Below, piece after piece: positions 24,371-32,865 of a stretch of 40,600 nt of DNA (its first letter is position 1; each line of letters begins with the position of its first letter). Made by a program: the position numbers and the translations under genes. The stretch comes from an uncultured Clostridia bacterium (GTDB taxonomy: Bacteria > Bacillota > Clostridia > TANB77 > CAG-508). Location of the stretch: NCBI GenBank assembly GCA_944391785.1, contig CALXUX010000092.1:1-40600 (forward strand). The letters run 5' to 3'. The notes under the pieces are model-generated. The model worked only from the letters and a program-made list of their open reading frames with translations. It searched no databases and was not told the origin of the DNA.

Positions 24371-25249
24371 ATGAAGGAATTAATTGTAAGTGAAAAATAT
24401 GATAATATAAAATTAGACAAATTTCTTTTAAATGAAATACCAAAAATAAATATAAATACTATTTATAAATTACTTAGAAAAAAAGATATAAAAATTAATG
24501 GAAAAAGAGTAAATAAAAACATTACTGTAAGTTCTAATGATCAAATCTTGGTATATATAAATGAAGATAGTTTAAATAATAAAAAAATTAAAAAAATATA
24601 TGAAGATGAAAATATACTTATTATAGACAAACCAATAAACATAGAAATCCAAGGAATGCAAAGTTTAACAAATATTATTCATAAACTATATAGCGAAAGT
24701 GAATATAAACCAATGCCATGCCATAGATTAGATATGAACACCAGTGGATTAATTTTATATGCAAAAAATAAGCAATCTTTAGATATTTTACTAGATAAAT
24801 TTAAAAATAAGGAAATAGAAAAACATTATTTAGCATTAATATATGGCATGCCAAAAGAGCAAGAAAAAAGACTAGAAGCATATTTATTTAAAGACAACAA
24901 AAAATCACAAGTATATATAAGTGACATGCCAAAAAAAGGTTATGTAAAAATTATTACTAAATACAAAGTATTGCAAAAAAATGAAAATAACACATCAGTA
25001 TTAGATGTAGAAATAGAAACAGGAAAAACCCATCAAATAAGGGCACATCTAGCTCATATAGGTTATCCAATAATAGGTGATGGAAAATATGGGAAAAATA
25101 AGATAAACAAGCAATTTAAAAGAAAATATCAAATGTTAACAAGCTATAAAATAAAATTCAATTTCAAAACAGATGCTGGAATTTTAAATTATTTAAACAA
25201 AAAAGAATTCACAAAAAATATTGATATTAATAAATTTAAAAATAGTTAA
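24371..25249 (+). CDS. RluA/RluD-family pseudouridine synthase
   Basis: A 292-residue RNA pseudouridine synthase. An N-terminal S4-type RNA-binding region (about 12-65, with KFLLNEIPKI and IKINGKRVNKN) precedes the catalytic domain. The active-site aspartate is in CHRLDMNTSGLILYAK (about 116-131), and the C-terminal motif GKTHQIRAHLAHIGYPIIGDGKYG is clear. RluA, RluD and RluC families share this layout and differ in RNA target, which cannot be told here, so no gene symbol is given. The ribosome site is GTGAGG, weak but spaced correctly. It begins a run of four plus-strand genes to about 27900. Confidence 0.9.
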   Translation: MKELIVSEKYDNIKLDKFLLNEIPKININTIYKLLRKKDIKINGKRVNKNITVSSNDQILVYINEDSLNNKKIKKIYEDENILIIDKPINIEIQGMQSLTNIIHKLYSESEYKPMPCHRLDMNTSGLILYAKNKQSLDILLDKFKNKEIEKHYLALIYGMPKEQEKRLEAYLFKDNKKSQVYISDMPKKGYVKIITKYKVLQKNENNTSVLDVEIETGKTHQIRAHLAHIGYPIIGDGKYGKNKINKQFKRKYQMLTSYKIKFNFKTDAGILNYLNKKEFTKNIDINKFKNS

Positions 25250-25309
25250 TATATAAATCATAAAAATTTAAAATAATATTATATATTAAAAAAGAAAGGA
25301 AAAAAATAA

Positions 25310-25693
25310 ATGACAATAACAGAAGTAAGTAATAAATATAACTTAACAAAAGACACAATAAGATATTATGAAAAAATAGGATTAATACCAAAAGTGCCAA
25401 GAAACAAAAGTGGAATAAGAGAATTTAATGAAGAATCTTGTAGATGGTTAGAATTTATTAAATGTATGAGGCAATCAGGAATGCAAATTGAAGTATTAAT
25501 AAAATATGTAGATTTATTCAAACAAGGTGAAAAAACAGTAAAAGAGAGAAAAAAATTACTAGAACAACAACTAAAAAAACTATTAGACAAAGAAGAAAAT
25601 ATAAAAAACACAATAGAAAGACTTAAATTTAAAATAAAAATATATGATGAAATTGTAGAAGGAAAAAGAAAAGATTTTTTAGATAAACCTTAA
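25310..25693 (+). CDS. MerR-family transcriptional regulator
   Basis: A 127-residue regulator. The N-terminal winged helix is typical: ITEVSNKYNLTKDTIRYYEKIGLIPKVPRNKSGIREF (about 3-39), followed by FIKCMRQSGMQIEVLIKYVDLF and a long coiled-coil dimerisation helix (about 70-115). No metal-binding cysteine cluster is seen, so it is not of the mercury type; the YhdM/AdhR-like branch fits better. It precedes the CDF transporter by 43 bases and may regulate it, which is inference. Ribosome site AAAGGAAA. Confidence 0.9.
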   Translation: MTITEVSNKYNLTKDTIRYYEKIGLIPKVPRNKSGIREFNEESCRWLEFIKCMRQSGMQIEVLIKYVDLFKQGEKTVKERKKLLEQQLKKLLDKEENIKNTIERLKFKIKIYDEIVEGKRKDFLDKP

Positions 25694-25736
25694 AAAAATA
25701 ATCAAAATATAAAAACGATGGAGGAAGAAAATATAA

Positions 25737-26903
25737 ATGACAGATTTATTAGTAAAACTTTTTATAAAAAATAATCAAGATATAAGTGAACCAAAAGTTA
25801 GAAGTAAATATGGAGTATTAACTACAGCAGCTGGGATAATTGTAAATATTTTATTATCAATATTTAAAATGGTTATAGGAGTAATTTCAGGGTCAATATC
25901 AATTATATCAGATGCATTAAATAACATAACAGATGTAGGTTCAGCAGTTGTAACCATGATAGGTTTTAAAATATCACAAAAAAATGTAGACAAAGATCAT
26001 CCATGGGGACATGGCAGAATGGAATATATAACAGCATTTATAGTAGATATAATAATTATATTAGTAGGTGTAGAATTATTTAAAACATCAGTAGATAAAA
26101 TAATTAATCCAGAATTGCCAACAATCAGTACTGTTACAATAATCATACTAGTAGTTGCAATTTTAGCAAAATTTTGGCTATTTATTTTTTATAACAAAAT
26201 AGCAAAAAAGATAAATTCAGCAGCTATTAAAGGGACAGCATATGATAGCATATCAGATGTTGCATCAACTTTAGTTGTATTAATTTCTGCAATTGTAGCA
26301 AAAAACTTTGGAGTATCAATTGATGGTTATGCAAGTATTATAGTTGCAATATTTATTTTATATACAGGATTTAAGGCCATGAAAGAAACAGTTGATATAT
26401 TGCTTGGTCAAAAACCAGATAGTGATTTTGTAAAAGAAATAGAAGAATTTGCAGTAAAATATGATATGATACAAGGAATTCATGATTTAATGATTCATGA
26501 TTATGGACCAGGTAGAAAAATAATATCATTCCACGCTGAAGTCCCAGCAAATTGCGATATTTGTAAAGCACATGATATTATAGATCAAATGGAACAAGAT
26601 ATCTATGCAAAATTTAATTGTATAACTACAATACATATGGATCCGATTGTTGTAGATAATGAAGAAATAAATATGATGAAGGAATTAGCCGAAAAAATAG
26701 TAAAAGAAATGAATCCAGAATTTTCAATACATGATTTTAGAATGACAGATGGAGGAGGACGTACTAATTTAATTTTTGATTTGGTTGTGCCAAGAGAAAA
26801 AGAATATGATTTAGAAGCTATAAAGAAAGAAATTGAAGAAAAAATACATAGTGAAAATGAAAAATATTATGCAGTAGTAAAGCCAGAATATTCATTTGTA
26901 TAG
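25737..26903 (+). CDS. cation diffusion facilitator transporter
   Basis: A 388-residue CDF-family metal/proton antiporter of the cytoplasmic membrane, exporting divalent cations such as Zn, Mn or Fe. About six transmembrane helices fill residues 25-210. The metal site has a SDALNNITDVGSAV motif in helix 2 and YDSISDVASTLVVL in helix 5, and HPWGHGRMEYITAF links helices 2 and 3. The cytoplasmic C-terminal domain has IHDLMIHDYGPGRKIISFHAEV and a longer-than-usual tail after 300, with a second ferredoxin-like part (SIHDFRMTDGGGRTNLIFDLVVP). The metal specificity cannot be read from the sequence. Start ATG after GATGGAGG. Confidence 0.92.
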   Translation: MTDLLVKLFIKNNQDISEPKVRSKYGVLTTAAGIIVNILLSIFKMVIGVISGSISIISDALNNITDVGSAVVTMIGFKISQKNVDKDHPWGHGRMEYITAFIVDIIIILVGVELFKTSVDKIINPELPTISTVTIIILVVAILAKFWLFIFYNKIAKKINSAAIKGTAYDSISDVASTLVVLISAIVAKNFGVSIDGYASIIVAIFILYTGFKAMKETVDILLGQKPDSDFVKEIEEFAVKYDMIQGIHDLMIHDYGPGRKIISFHAEVPANCDICKAHDIIDQMEQDIYAKFNCITTIHMDPIVVDNEEINMMKELAEKIVKEMNPEFSIHDFRMTDGGGRTNLIFDLVVPREKEYDLEAIKKEIEEKIHSENEKYYAVVKPEYSFV

Positions 26904-26925
26904 TAAATAGAAAAGTAGGTAAATT

Positions 26926-27903
26926 ATGTTATCAGTATTAGAAGTAAAAAGAAAATTGCCAAAAGATTTTATAGAAAATTTATATAAAAATTATACTCCA
27001 GTAATGGTAGATAAAATATTGGCAGGATTAAATGGAAAAAGAAATGTAACATTAAGAGTAAACACTTTAAAATATTCTATAAATGAATTAATGAAATATT
27101 TTAAAGAAATAAATATAAAATTTGAAAGAGTACCATTTTTTAATGAAGCACTAATTATTAAAAATCAAACAGAAAAACAAATTCAGAAATTAGATATTTA
27201 TGAAAAAGGATTTATATACCTGCAAAGTTTGCCAAGCATGTTACCTCCACTTATTTTAAATCCAAAACCAGGAGAGAAAATATTAGACTTAACTGCAGCA
27301 CCAGGTAGTAAAACTACGCAAATTGCATCTTTAATGGAAAATAAAGGATATATTTTAGCAAATGAATTAGATAAAATAAGATGTAAAAGACTAGAATACA
27401 ATATCAATATGCAAGGAGTAAAAATTGCAGAAGTATCTAATAAAAGAGGAGAAATTATTGGAAAACTTTATGAAGAGCAATTTGACAAAGTATTACTAGA
27501 TGCTCCTTGCAGTGGAGAAGGAAGATTTTTAGCAAATGATGCTAAAACTTATAGAGGATATAATAAAAAACAAATAATGGAACTTTCTAAATTACAAAAG
27601 AAATTATTAAAAAGTGCAAATCAGGCAGTAAAGCCAAATGGAGAAATAGTATATTCTACATGTACTTTGAATTTAGAAGAAAATGAAGAAGTATTACAAT
27701 TTGCAATAAAAGAATTAAATTTAAAACTAATAGATATAAAAATAAAAGACAAAAAAATTGACCTAAAAAATGCAATGCCAGCATTTTCAATAGAAGGACA
27801 AGAACTTTTAAAAAAAGCAATAAGAATTCTGCCAAACGAAAATTATGAAGGATTTTTTGTTGCAAAATTTCAAAAAAAGCTTGCAAATACTAAAAAAAAC
27901 TGA
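26926..27903 (+). CDS. RsmB/NOL1/NOP2-family 5-methylcytosine RNA methyltransferase
   Basis: A 325-residue SAM-dependent rRNA m5C methyltransferase. SAM-binding motif I is LDLTAAPGSKTTQIASLM (about 123-140). Catalytic cysteine regions are DAPCSGEGRF (motif IV) and STCTLNLEENEEVL (motif VI). The N-terminal RNA-binding region is short (about 1-100) and no C-terminal PUA or NusB domain is seen, so it is nearer to the short YebU/RsmF- or RsmB-like clostridial forms. It follows the CDF gene by 22 bases. Its last codons contain the rpsB promoter. Confidence 0.88.
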   Translation: MLSVLEVKRKLPKDFIENLYKNYTPVMVDKILAGLNGKRNVTLRVNTLKYSINELMKYFKEINIKFERVPFFNEALIIKNQTEKQIQKLDIYEKGFIYLQSLPSMLPPLILNPKPGEKILDLTAAPGSKTTQIASLMENKGYILANELDKIRCKRLEYNINMQGVKIAEVSNKRGEIIGKLYEEQFDKVLLDAPCSGEGRFLANDAKTYRGYNKKQIMELSKLQKKLLKSANQAVKPNGEIVYSTCTLNLEENEEVLQFAIKELNLKLIDIKIKDKKIDLKNAMPAFSIEGQELLKKAIRILPNENYEGFFVAKFQKKLANTKKN

Positions 27904-27909
27904 TATAAT
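27881..27909 (+). promoter_or_regulatory. rpsB promoter overlapping the end of the methyltransferase gene
   Basis: TTGCAA (27881-27886), 17 bases, TATAAT (27904-27909). The -35 lies in coding sequence of the preceding gene. Confidence 0.75.
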
Positions 27910-27919
27910 AAAAAACGTT

Positions 27920-28005
27920 AAAAAATAAACACATAAAGCAAGTCTTAAAGGGAGTGCCAAAAGGTCCGGAAAGACGAAGAACTTTATGGAAGTAAAAACA
28001 AAAAG
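27920..28005 (+). promoter_or_regulatory. structured leader of rpsB
   Basis: The leader contains GTCTT and AAGAC segments able to pair around a GC-richer centre (GGGAGTGCCAAAAGGTCCGG), and is more GC-rich than other leaders here. Ribosomal protein S2 leaders that bind S2 are known in Firmicutes. Whether this is one cannot be decided by eye. Confidence 0.4.
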
Positions 28006-28018
28006 GGAGGAATAAAAA

Positions 28019-28816
28019 ATGGCAGTAGTTGCAATGAAACAATTACTTGAAGCAGGTGTTCACTTTGGACATCAAACAAGAAGATGGGATCCAAAAATGG
28101 CAGAATACATATTTCAAGCAAGAAATGGAATCCATATAATCGATTTACAAAAGACATCAAAAAAATTAGACGAAGCATATGCATTCTTAAAAGAACAAGT
28201 AGAAGAAGGAAAAACAGTTCTATTTGTAGGAACAAAAAAACAAGCACAAGAATGTATGAAAGAAGCAGCAATCAAATGTGGAATGTACTATGTAGACCAA
28301 AGATGGCTTGGAGGAATGCTAACAAACTTTGACACAATAAGAGCAAGAGTACAAAGACTAAAAGACTTAGAAACAATGCAAGAAGACGGAACATTTAATG
28401 TATTACCAAAAAAAGAAGTAATACTACTTAAAAAAGAAATGGAAAAACTAGAAAGAAACCTAGGTGGAATCAAAGAAATGGAACAAATTCCAGGAGTAAT
28501 ATTCCTAGTAGATCCAAAAAAAGAAAGAATAGCAGTATTAGAAGCTAAAAAATTGGGAATACCAGTAATAGGGTTAGTAGACACAAACTGCAATCCAGAA
28601 GAAGTAGATTATGCAATCCCAGGAAATGACGATGCTATAAGAGCAGTAAAACTAATTGCAGATGTTATGGCAAATGCAGTAATCGAAGGAAAACAAGGTG
28701 AAAGTTTCGAAACAGAAGCAGAACCAGAACAAGAAATGGAAGATATAAATTCAAAAACTGAAACAGAAGAACCAAAAGACATGGAAGAAATAGTAGAAAA
28801 TCAAGAAGAAAACTAA
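28019..28816 (+). CDS. rpsB: 30S ribosomal protein S2
   Basis: A 265-residue ribosomal protein S2, needed for the small subunit and S1 docking. Start [27 protein letters not shown], then [26 protein letters not shown] and [26 protein letters not shown], all diagnostic. The core ends near residue 225. The last 40 residues are an acidic Glu-rich tail. Ribosome site GGGAGG. First gene of the rpsB-tsf group. Confidence 0.97.
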   Translation: MAVVAMKQLLEAGVHFGHQTRRWDPKMAEYIFQARNGIHIIDLQKTSKKLDEAYAFLKEQVEEGKTVLFVGTKKQAQECMKEAAIKCGMYYVDQRWLGGMLTNFDTIRARVQRLKDLETMQEDGTFNVLPKKEVILLKKEMEKLERNLGGIKEMEQIPGVIFLVDPKKERIAVLEAKKLGIPVIGLVDTNCNPEEVDYAIPGNDDAIRAVKLIADVMANAVIEGKQGESFETEAEPEQEMEDINSKTETEEPKDMEEIVENQEEN

Positions 28817-28820
28817 AAAG

Positions 28821-28869
28821 AAGGGCGAGCATCGCTCGTTCGAAATATTCGGACGTGATGCTAGCCCTT
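28821..28869 (+). terminator. large hairpin between rpsB and tsf, attenuator or terminator
   Basis: AAGGGCGAGCATC (28821-28833) pairs with GATGCTAGCCCTT (28857-28869) with one mismatch. An inner CGTTCG/CGGACG stem (28837-28842 / 28850-28855) extends the hairpin. It is followed by TTAAATTTAAA rather than a clean T-run, so partial read-through to tsf is plausible. Confidence 0.7.
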
Positions 28870-28943
28870 AAATTTAAACAAAATATAATATAAATGAAAT
28901 AAAAAATTAAATTTTCATTTATAATAAAAGGAGGAAAAGAAAA

Positions 28944-29822
28944 ATGGTTACAGCAAGTTTAGTAAAAGAACTAAGAGAAAAAACAGGTGCAGGAATGATG
29001 GACTGCAAAAAAGTATTAACAGAAACAGATGGAGACATGGAAAAAGCAATAGAGCTATTAAGAGAAAGAGGAATAGCAAAAGCTGCTAAAAAATCAGGAA
29101 GAGTAGCAGCAGAAGGACTAGTTGAATGTTACATCTCAGAAGACGGAAAAATAGGAGCAATAGTAGAAGTAAATTCAGAAACAGACTTTGTTGCAAAAAA
29201 CGAAGAATTCAGAACATTTGTGCAAAATGTAGCAAAACAAGTAGTAGAAAAAAATCCAAAAGATGTAGAAGAACTACTATCACAAGAAGCAATATTTGAA
29301 GCAGGAAAAACAGTAAATGAAGCATTAATTGGAAAAATAGCAACAATAGGAGAAAACTTAAATATAAGAAGATTCAAAAGATTTGAATCAAAAGGACTAC
29401 TTGAAAAATACATCCATGGAGATGGAAAAATAGCAGTTTTAATAAACATGTCAAAAGGTGATAAAGAAGTTGCAAAAGACCTATGCATGCAAATTGCAGC
29501 AGCAAGACCAGAATATGTAAGAAGAGAAGAAGTACCACAAGAAAGAGTAGACAAAGAAATGGAAATATTAAAAATCCAAGCAATAAACGAAGGAAAACCA
29601 GAACAAATAGCAGAAAAAATAGTACAAGGAAGAGTTGGAAAATTCTATGAAGAAATTTGTTTAGTTGACCAAATATTTGTAAAAGATTCTTCACTTAAAA
29701 TATCTGAATTATTAAAACAAAAAGATGCAGATGTTGTAGAATTTGCAAGATTTGAAAAAGGCGAAGGAATTGAGAAAAAAGAAGAAAACTTTGCAGAAGA
29801 GGTAATGAATCAATTGAAATAG
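28944..29822 (+). CDS. tsf: elongation factor Ts
   Basis: A 292-residue nucleotide exchange factor for EF-Tu. The N-terminal UBA-like domain and motif VKELREKTGAGMMDCKKVL (about 8-26) are characteristic. The core has SETDFVAKNEEF and VLINMSKGD, and the helical part ends with FYEEICLVDQIFVKD. Length is normal. Ribosome site AAAGGAGG. It is coupled to rpsB across the intergenic hairpin. Confidence 0.97.
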   Translation: MVTASLVKELREKTGAGMMDCKKVLTETDGDMEKAIELLRERGIAKAAKKSGRVAAEGLVECYISEDGKIGAIVEVNSETDFVAKNEEFRTFVQNVAKQVVEKNPKDVEELLSQEAIFEAGKTVNEALIGKIATIGENLNIRRFKRFESKGLLEKYIHGDGKIAVLINMSKGDKEVAKDLCMQIAAARPEYVRREEVPQERVDKEMEILKIQAINEGKPEQIAEKIVQGRVGKFYEEICLVDQIFVKDSSLKISELLKQKDADVVEFARFEKGEGIEKKEENFAEEVMNQLK

Positions 29823-29832
29823 AATTTAGTTA

Positions 29833-29880
29833 CTCCGGGACAGGTCCCAATTGACCCTAAAGGCTTAACTTGAGACAGGT
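29833..29880 (+). repeat. REP-like GACAGGT sequence
   Basis: Contains CTCCGGGACAGGTCCC and a later GAGACAGGT, two GACAGGT copies about 30 bases apart, and GGGAC/GTCCC as a small palindrome. Such sequences resemble RAYT-associated REPs of Firmicutes. No transposase is present, so the assignment is tentative. Confidence 0.4.
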
Positions 29881-29897
29881 TATAATAAAAAATTATG

Positions 29898-29926
29898 TTG
29901 ACAACAACTCCTAAAAGTTATATAAT
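29898..29926 (+). promoter_or_regulatory. consensus sigma-A promoter of the 66-codon ORF
   Basis: TTGACA (29898-29903), 17 bases, TATAAT (29921-29926). Confidence 0.85.
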
Positions 29927-29956
29927 TAACACACTATACTAAATGGAGGTATTATC

Positions 29957-30157
29957 ATGTTAAAAAAATTTTTAGAAAAAGTGTCAACTGACACAAATTA
30001 TGAAGTAACAAAAACAGAAAAGGAAACCATCGTTACACGGAAAGTAGATGGAAAGACAATTGCAAGAGAAATGCAATTTCAAGGAAAAGAAAATAATCTA
30101 ATTATTCAATTAGATTTTGGAGAAGAAGAACTAAATAAATTTGGAATGTTATTGTGA
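29957..30157 (+). CDS. small protein of unknown function with an in-frame CGG
   Basis: A 66-residue soluble protein not recognised. It is amphipathic and rich in Lys, Glu and Thr, opening KKFLEKVSTDTNYEVTK and ending with alternating hydrophobic and charged residues that suggest two or three beta strands. It has a strong promoter, AATGGAGG ribosome site and its own terminator, so it is an independent unit of about 280 nt set into the tsf-pyrH interval. In-frame CGG at codon 28 (30038-30040) reads as Arg in a sensible Thr-Arg-Lys context. Skipping by +1 would stop at a TAG at 30045-30047 after 29 residues. It could also act as a regulatory RNA. Confidence 0.6.
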   Translation: MLKKFLEKVSTDTNYEVTKTEKETIVTRKVDGKTIAREMQFQGKENNLIIQLDFGEEELNKFGMLL

Positions 30158-30169
30158 AAAAATTATTTT

Positions 30170-30206
30170 ACTGGGGTATAATTTATTAATACCTCAGTTT
30201 TTTTTT
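30170..30206 (+). terminator. rho-independent terminator after the 66-codon ORF
   Basis: ACTGGGGTAT (30170-30179) with ATACCTCAGT (30189-30198), one G-T pair, 9-nt loop, followed by nine T in total. Confidence 0.9.
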
Positions 30207-30346
30207 AGTTATAAGAAAGTGCAAAAACATATTTTTATATTTGATATCTCGTTTTATTTAAAAATTAAGAAAATCTTAAAAAATACTATTCAATTTTTAA
30301 AATATATGATAGAATACCAAAAGAAAAATAAAAAGGAGTTGGAAAA

Positions 30347-31054
30347 ATGTCAGAAGTAAAATATAAAAGAGTATTACTAAAATTAAGTGGAGAAGCTCTA
30401 GCAGGAAGCAAAAAAACAGGAGTAGATGCAGAAACTGTAGGAAAAATATGTGATAAAATAAAAGAAATAGTTGATTTAGGAGTAGAAGTTGCAATAGTAG
30501 TTGGAGGCGGAAATTTTTGGAGAGGAAGAAATGGACATGAAATGGAAAGAACTACAGCAGACTATATGGGAATGCTAGCAACTGCAATGAATGGTTTAGC
30601 ACTTCAAGATGCTTTAGAAGCAAGAGGAGTATATTCAAGAGTACAAACAGCAATAGAAATGAGAGAAATAGCAGAACCATTTATCCAAAGAAAAGCAGAA
30701 AAACATTTAGGCAGAGGAAGAGTTGTAATATTTGCTTGTGGAACGGGGCACCCATATTTCACAACAGACACAGCAGCAGTATTAAGAGCAACAGAAATAA
30801 AAGCAGACATAATTTTACTTGGAAAAGCAATTGATGCAGTATATTCAGCAGACCCTAAACTAGAACCAAATGCAATAAAATTTGAAGAAATATCATACTT
30901 AGATGTATTAAATAAAGACCTAAAAGTAATGGATTCAACTGCAACAGCAATGTGTAGAGATAACAATATCCCATTACTAGTATTTGGAATAGCAGACCCA
31001 GAAAATATAGTAAGAGCAGTAAAAGGAGAAAAAATAGGAACAATAGTTAGTTAA
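30347..31054 (+). CDS. pyrH: UMP kinase
   Basis: A 235-residue UMP kinase of the amino-acid-kinase fold, making UDP from [16 protein letters not shown] at the N-terminus, [12 protein letters not shown] (about 54-65), and the late motif [23 protein letters not shown] are diagnostic. The middle contains [24 protein letters not shown]. Ribosome site AAGGAG. Classic partner of frr after tsf in Firmicutes. Confidence 0.97.
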   Translation: MSEVKYKRVLLKLSGEALAGSKKTGVDAETVGKICDKIKEIVDLGVEVAIVVGGGNFWRGRNGHEMERTTADYMGMLATAMNGLALQDALEARGVYSRVQTAIEMREIAEPFIQRKAEKHLGRGRVVIFACGTGHPYFTTDTAAVLRATEIKADIILLGKAIDAVYSADPKLEPNAIKFEEISYLDVLNKDLKVMDSTATAMCRDNNIPLLVFGIADPENIVRAVKGEKIGTIVS

Positions 31055-31199
31055 AATTAGTATAAAATTAAATTTATTATAAAATTAAAGTTATTATAAA
31101 ACTTATAAAAAATAATATAAAAAGTTTTTGCAATGTAAAAAATTTAGAGCAAAAAATAAAATTTAAAGTCAATAAAAATAGAAAAGGAGGAAATAATCT

Positions 31200-31748
31200 A
31201 TGGATTATTCAAATATTAAAGAAAGAATGGAAAAAACAATAAGTGTATATGCAGAAAAATTATCAGAAGTAAGAGCAGGAAGAGCAAATCCTGTAATATT
31301 AAATAAGGTAAAAATTGATTATTATGGTACACCAACACCAATAAACCAAGTAGCAGGAATATCTGTACCAGAAGCAAGACTAATTGTAATACAACCTTGG
31401 GATGTAAGCATATTAAAAGACATAGAAAAGGCAATACTTGCATCAGATATAGGAATAAACCCTAACAATGACGGAAAAGTAATAAGACTTGCATTCCCAG
31501 AACTTACAGAAGAAAGAAGAAAAGAATTAGTAAAAGACATAAAGAAAATGGCAGAAGAAGCAAAAGTTGCTGTAAGAGCAGTAAGACGTGATGGAATAGA
31601 GCAAGCAAAAGCAGACCAAAAAGAAGGAAACATAACAGAAGATGAACTAAAACAAGCAGAAACAGAAATACAAAAAATAACTGATAAAAACGTAGAAGAA
31701 ATTGATAAAATATTGGAAAACAAAGAAAAAGAAATTATGTCTGTATAA
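31200..31748 (+). CDS. frr: ribosome recycling factor
   Basis: A 182-residue ribosome recycling factor that, with EF-G, splits post-termination ribosomes. Landmarks: the three-helix bundle beginning [23 protein letters not shown], the [13 protein letters not shown] beta domain (about 40-52), [40 protein letters not shown] and a long final coiled helix ending near [13 protein letters not shown]. Length is exactly normal. Ribosome site AAAGGAGG. Confidence 0.97.
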   Translation: MDYSNIKERMEKTISVYAEKLSEVRAGRANPVILNKVKIDYYGTPTPINQVAGISVPEARLIVIQPWDVSILKDIEKAILASDIGINPNNDGKVIRLAFPELTEERRKELVKDIKKMAEEAKVAVRAVRRDGIEQAKADQKEGNITEDELKQAETEIQKITDKNVEEIDKILENKEKEIMSV

Positions 31749-31809
31749 TTTAAAAAATGAATTATTATAAATAAAAAGATATAAAAAAAGATATTGTAAA
31801 TAAAAGAAT

Positions 31810-31886
31810 ATTATATAATAAAAAATATTATATAATAGAAAATATTATATAATAAAAAATATTATATAATAGAAATATTATATAAT
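31810..31886 (+). repeat. five-unit array of the palindrome ATTATATAAT
   Basis: The self-complementary 10-mer ATTATATAAT starts at 31810, 31827, 31844, 31861 and 31877, a period of 17 (last 16). Linkers are agaa/aaaa-type. It lies between frr and ispA, 17 bases before the ispA start. Confidence 0.85.
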
Positions 31887-31902
31887 AAAAATAGGAGCTT
31901 AT

Positions 31903-32820
31903 ATGAATTTTAAAGAACAATTAAAAACATATCAAGACATTATAAACAAAGAACTAGCAAAAAAGTGCAATCAAAATAAATGTCCTGAAGAGCAATTAAA
32001 TAAATCTATGGAATATAGCCTACTTGCAGGAGGAAAAAGGCTAAGACCGATACTTGTAATTGCAACATACAAACTTTTTAAAAGTGACTATAAAGAATGT
32101 ATGCCATATGCAATAGCAATAGAGATGGTACACAATTTTTCCTTAATACATGACGATTTACCAGGAATAGATAATGACGATTTTAGACATGGAATGTTAA
32201 CGAACCATAAAAAATTCAATGAAGCAACAGCAATTCTAGCTGGAGATGGACTTTTAAATAATGCATATATGGTAATAAGTCAAGACTTAAAAAACACATC
32301 AACACAAAAAAATGCAGAAAGCACAGAAAAAGTACAAAATATAAACCTAAAACTAAAAGTATTTGAAGAATTTACAAAAGCAGTAGACAGAATGATTGCA
32401 GGAGAATATATAGATACTGAAGTTGAAGGAAAAGAAATTAGCCCAAACGAGTTAGAATATATTCATAAAAACAAAACAGGAGCCTTATTAAAACTATGTG
32501 TAAGAATGGGAGCAATACTTGCAAATGCAAGTGAAAAAGACATAGAAAGCTTATCAAATTATGCAGAAAAAATTGGTTTAGCATTTCAAATAAAAGATGA
32601 TATACTATCAGAAGAAGGAGACGAAAAGAAACTAGGAAAGCCGGTAGGAAATGATAAAGCAAGAAAAAAATGCACATATGTATCACAATATGGTCTAAAT
32701 GGAGCAAAACAGAAATTGCAAGAATTAACAAATAAAGCAATAGAAGACATAAAAGAATATGGAACAAAGGCTGAATTTTTAAAAGAACTTGCATTATATA
32801 TTGCAAATAGAAACAAATAA
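31903..32820 (+). CDS. ispA: farnesyl/geranyl diphosphate synthase (IspA type)
   Basis: A 305-residue trans-prenyltransferase that condenses IPP with DMAPP or GPP, normally feeding UppS with farnesyl diphosphate. First Asp-rich motif HDDLPGIDNDDFRHG (about 84-98); LLAGGKRLRPILV (about 43-55) upstream. The second motif is KDDILSEEGDEKKLGKPVGNDKARKKCTYV (about 229-258). The chain-length regulation residue near the first Asp motif is not distinctive, so FPP product is by context. Ribosome site AGGAG is close to the ATG (7 bases). uppS follows, matching its likely product. Confidence 0.92.
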   Translation: MNFKEQLKTYQDIINKELAKKCNQNKCPEEQLNKSMEYSLLAGGKRLRPILVIATYKLFKSDYKECMPYAIAIEMVHNFSLIHDDLPGIDNDDFRHGMLTNHKKFNEATAILAGDGLLNNAYMVISQDLKNTSTQKNAESTEKVQNINLKLKVFEEFTKAVDRMIAGEYIDTEVEGKEISPNELEYIHKNKTGALLKLCVRMGAILANASEKDIESLSNYAEKIGLAFQIKDDILSEEGDEKKLGKPVGNDKARKKCTYVSQYGLNGAKQKLQELTNKAIEDIKEYGTKAEFLKELALYIANRNK

Positions 32821-32865
32821 GAATAATCTAAATAAAAACAAATAAAATTAACAAGGGGAGCAAAA

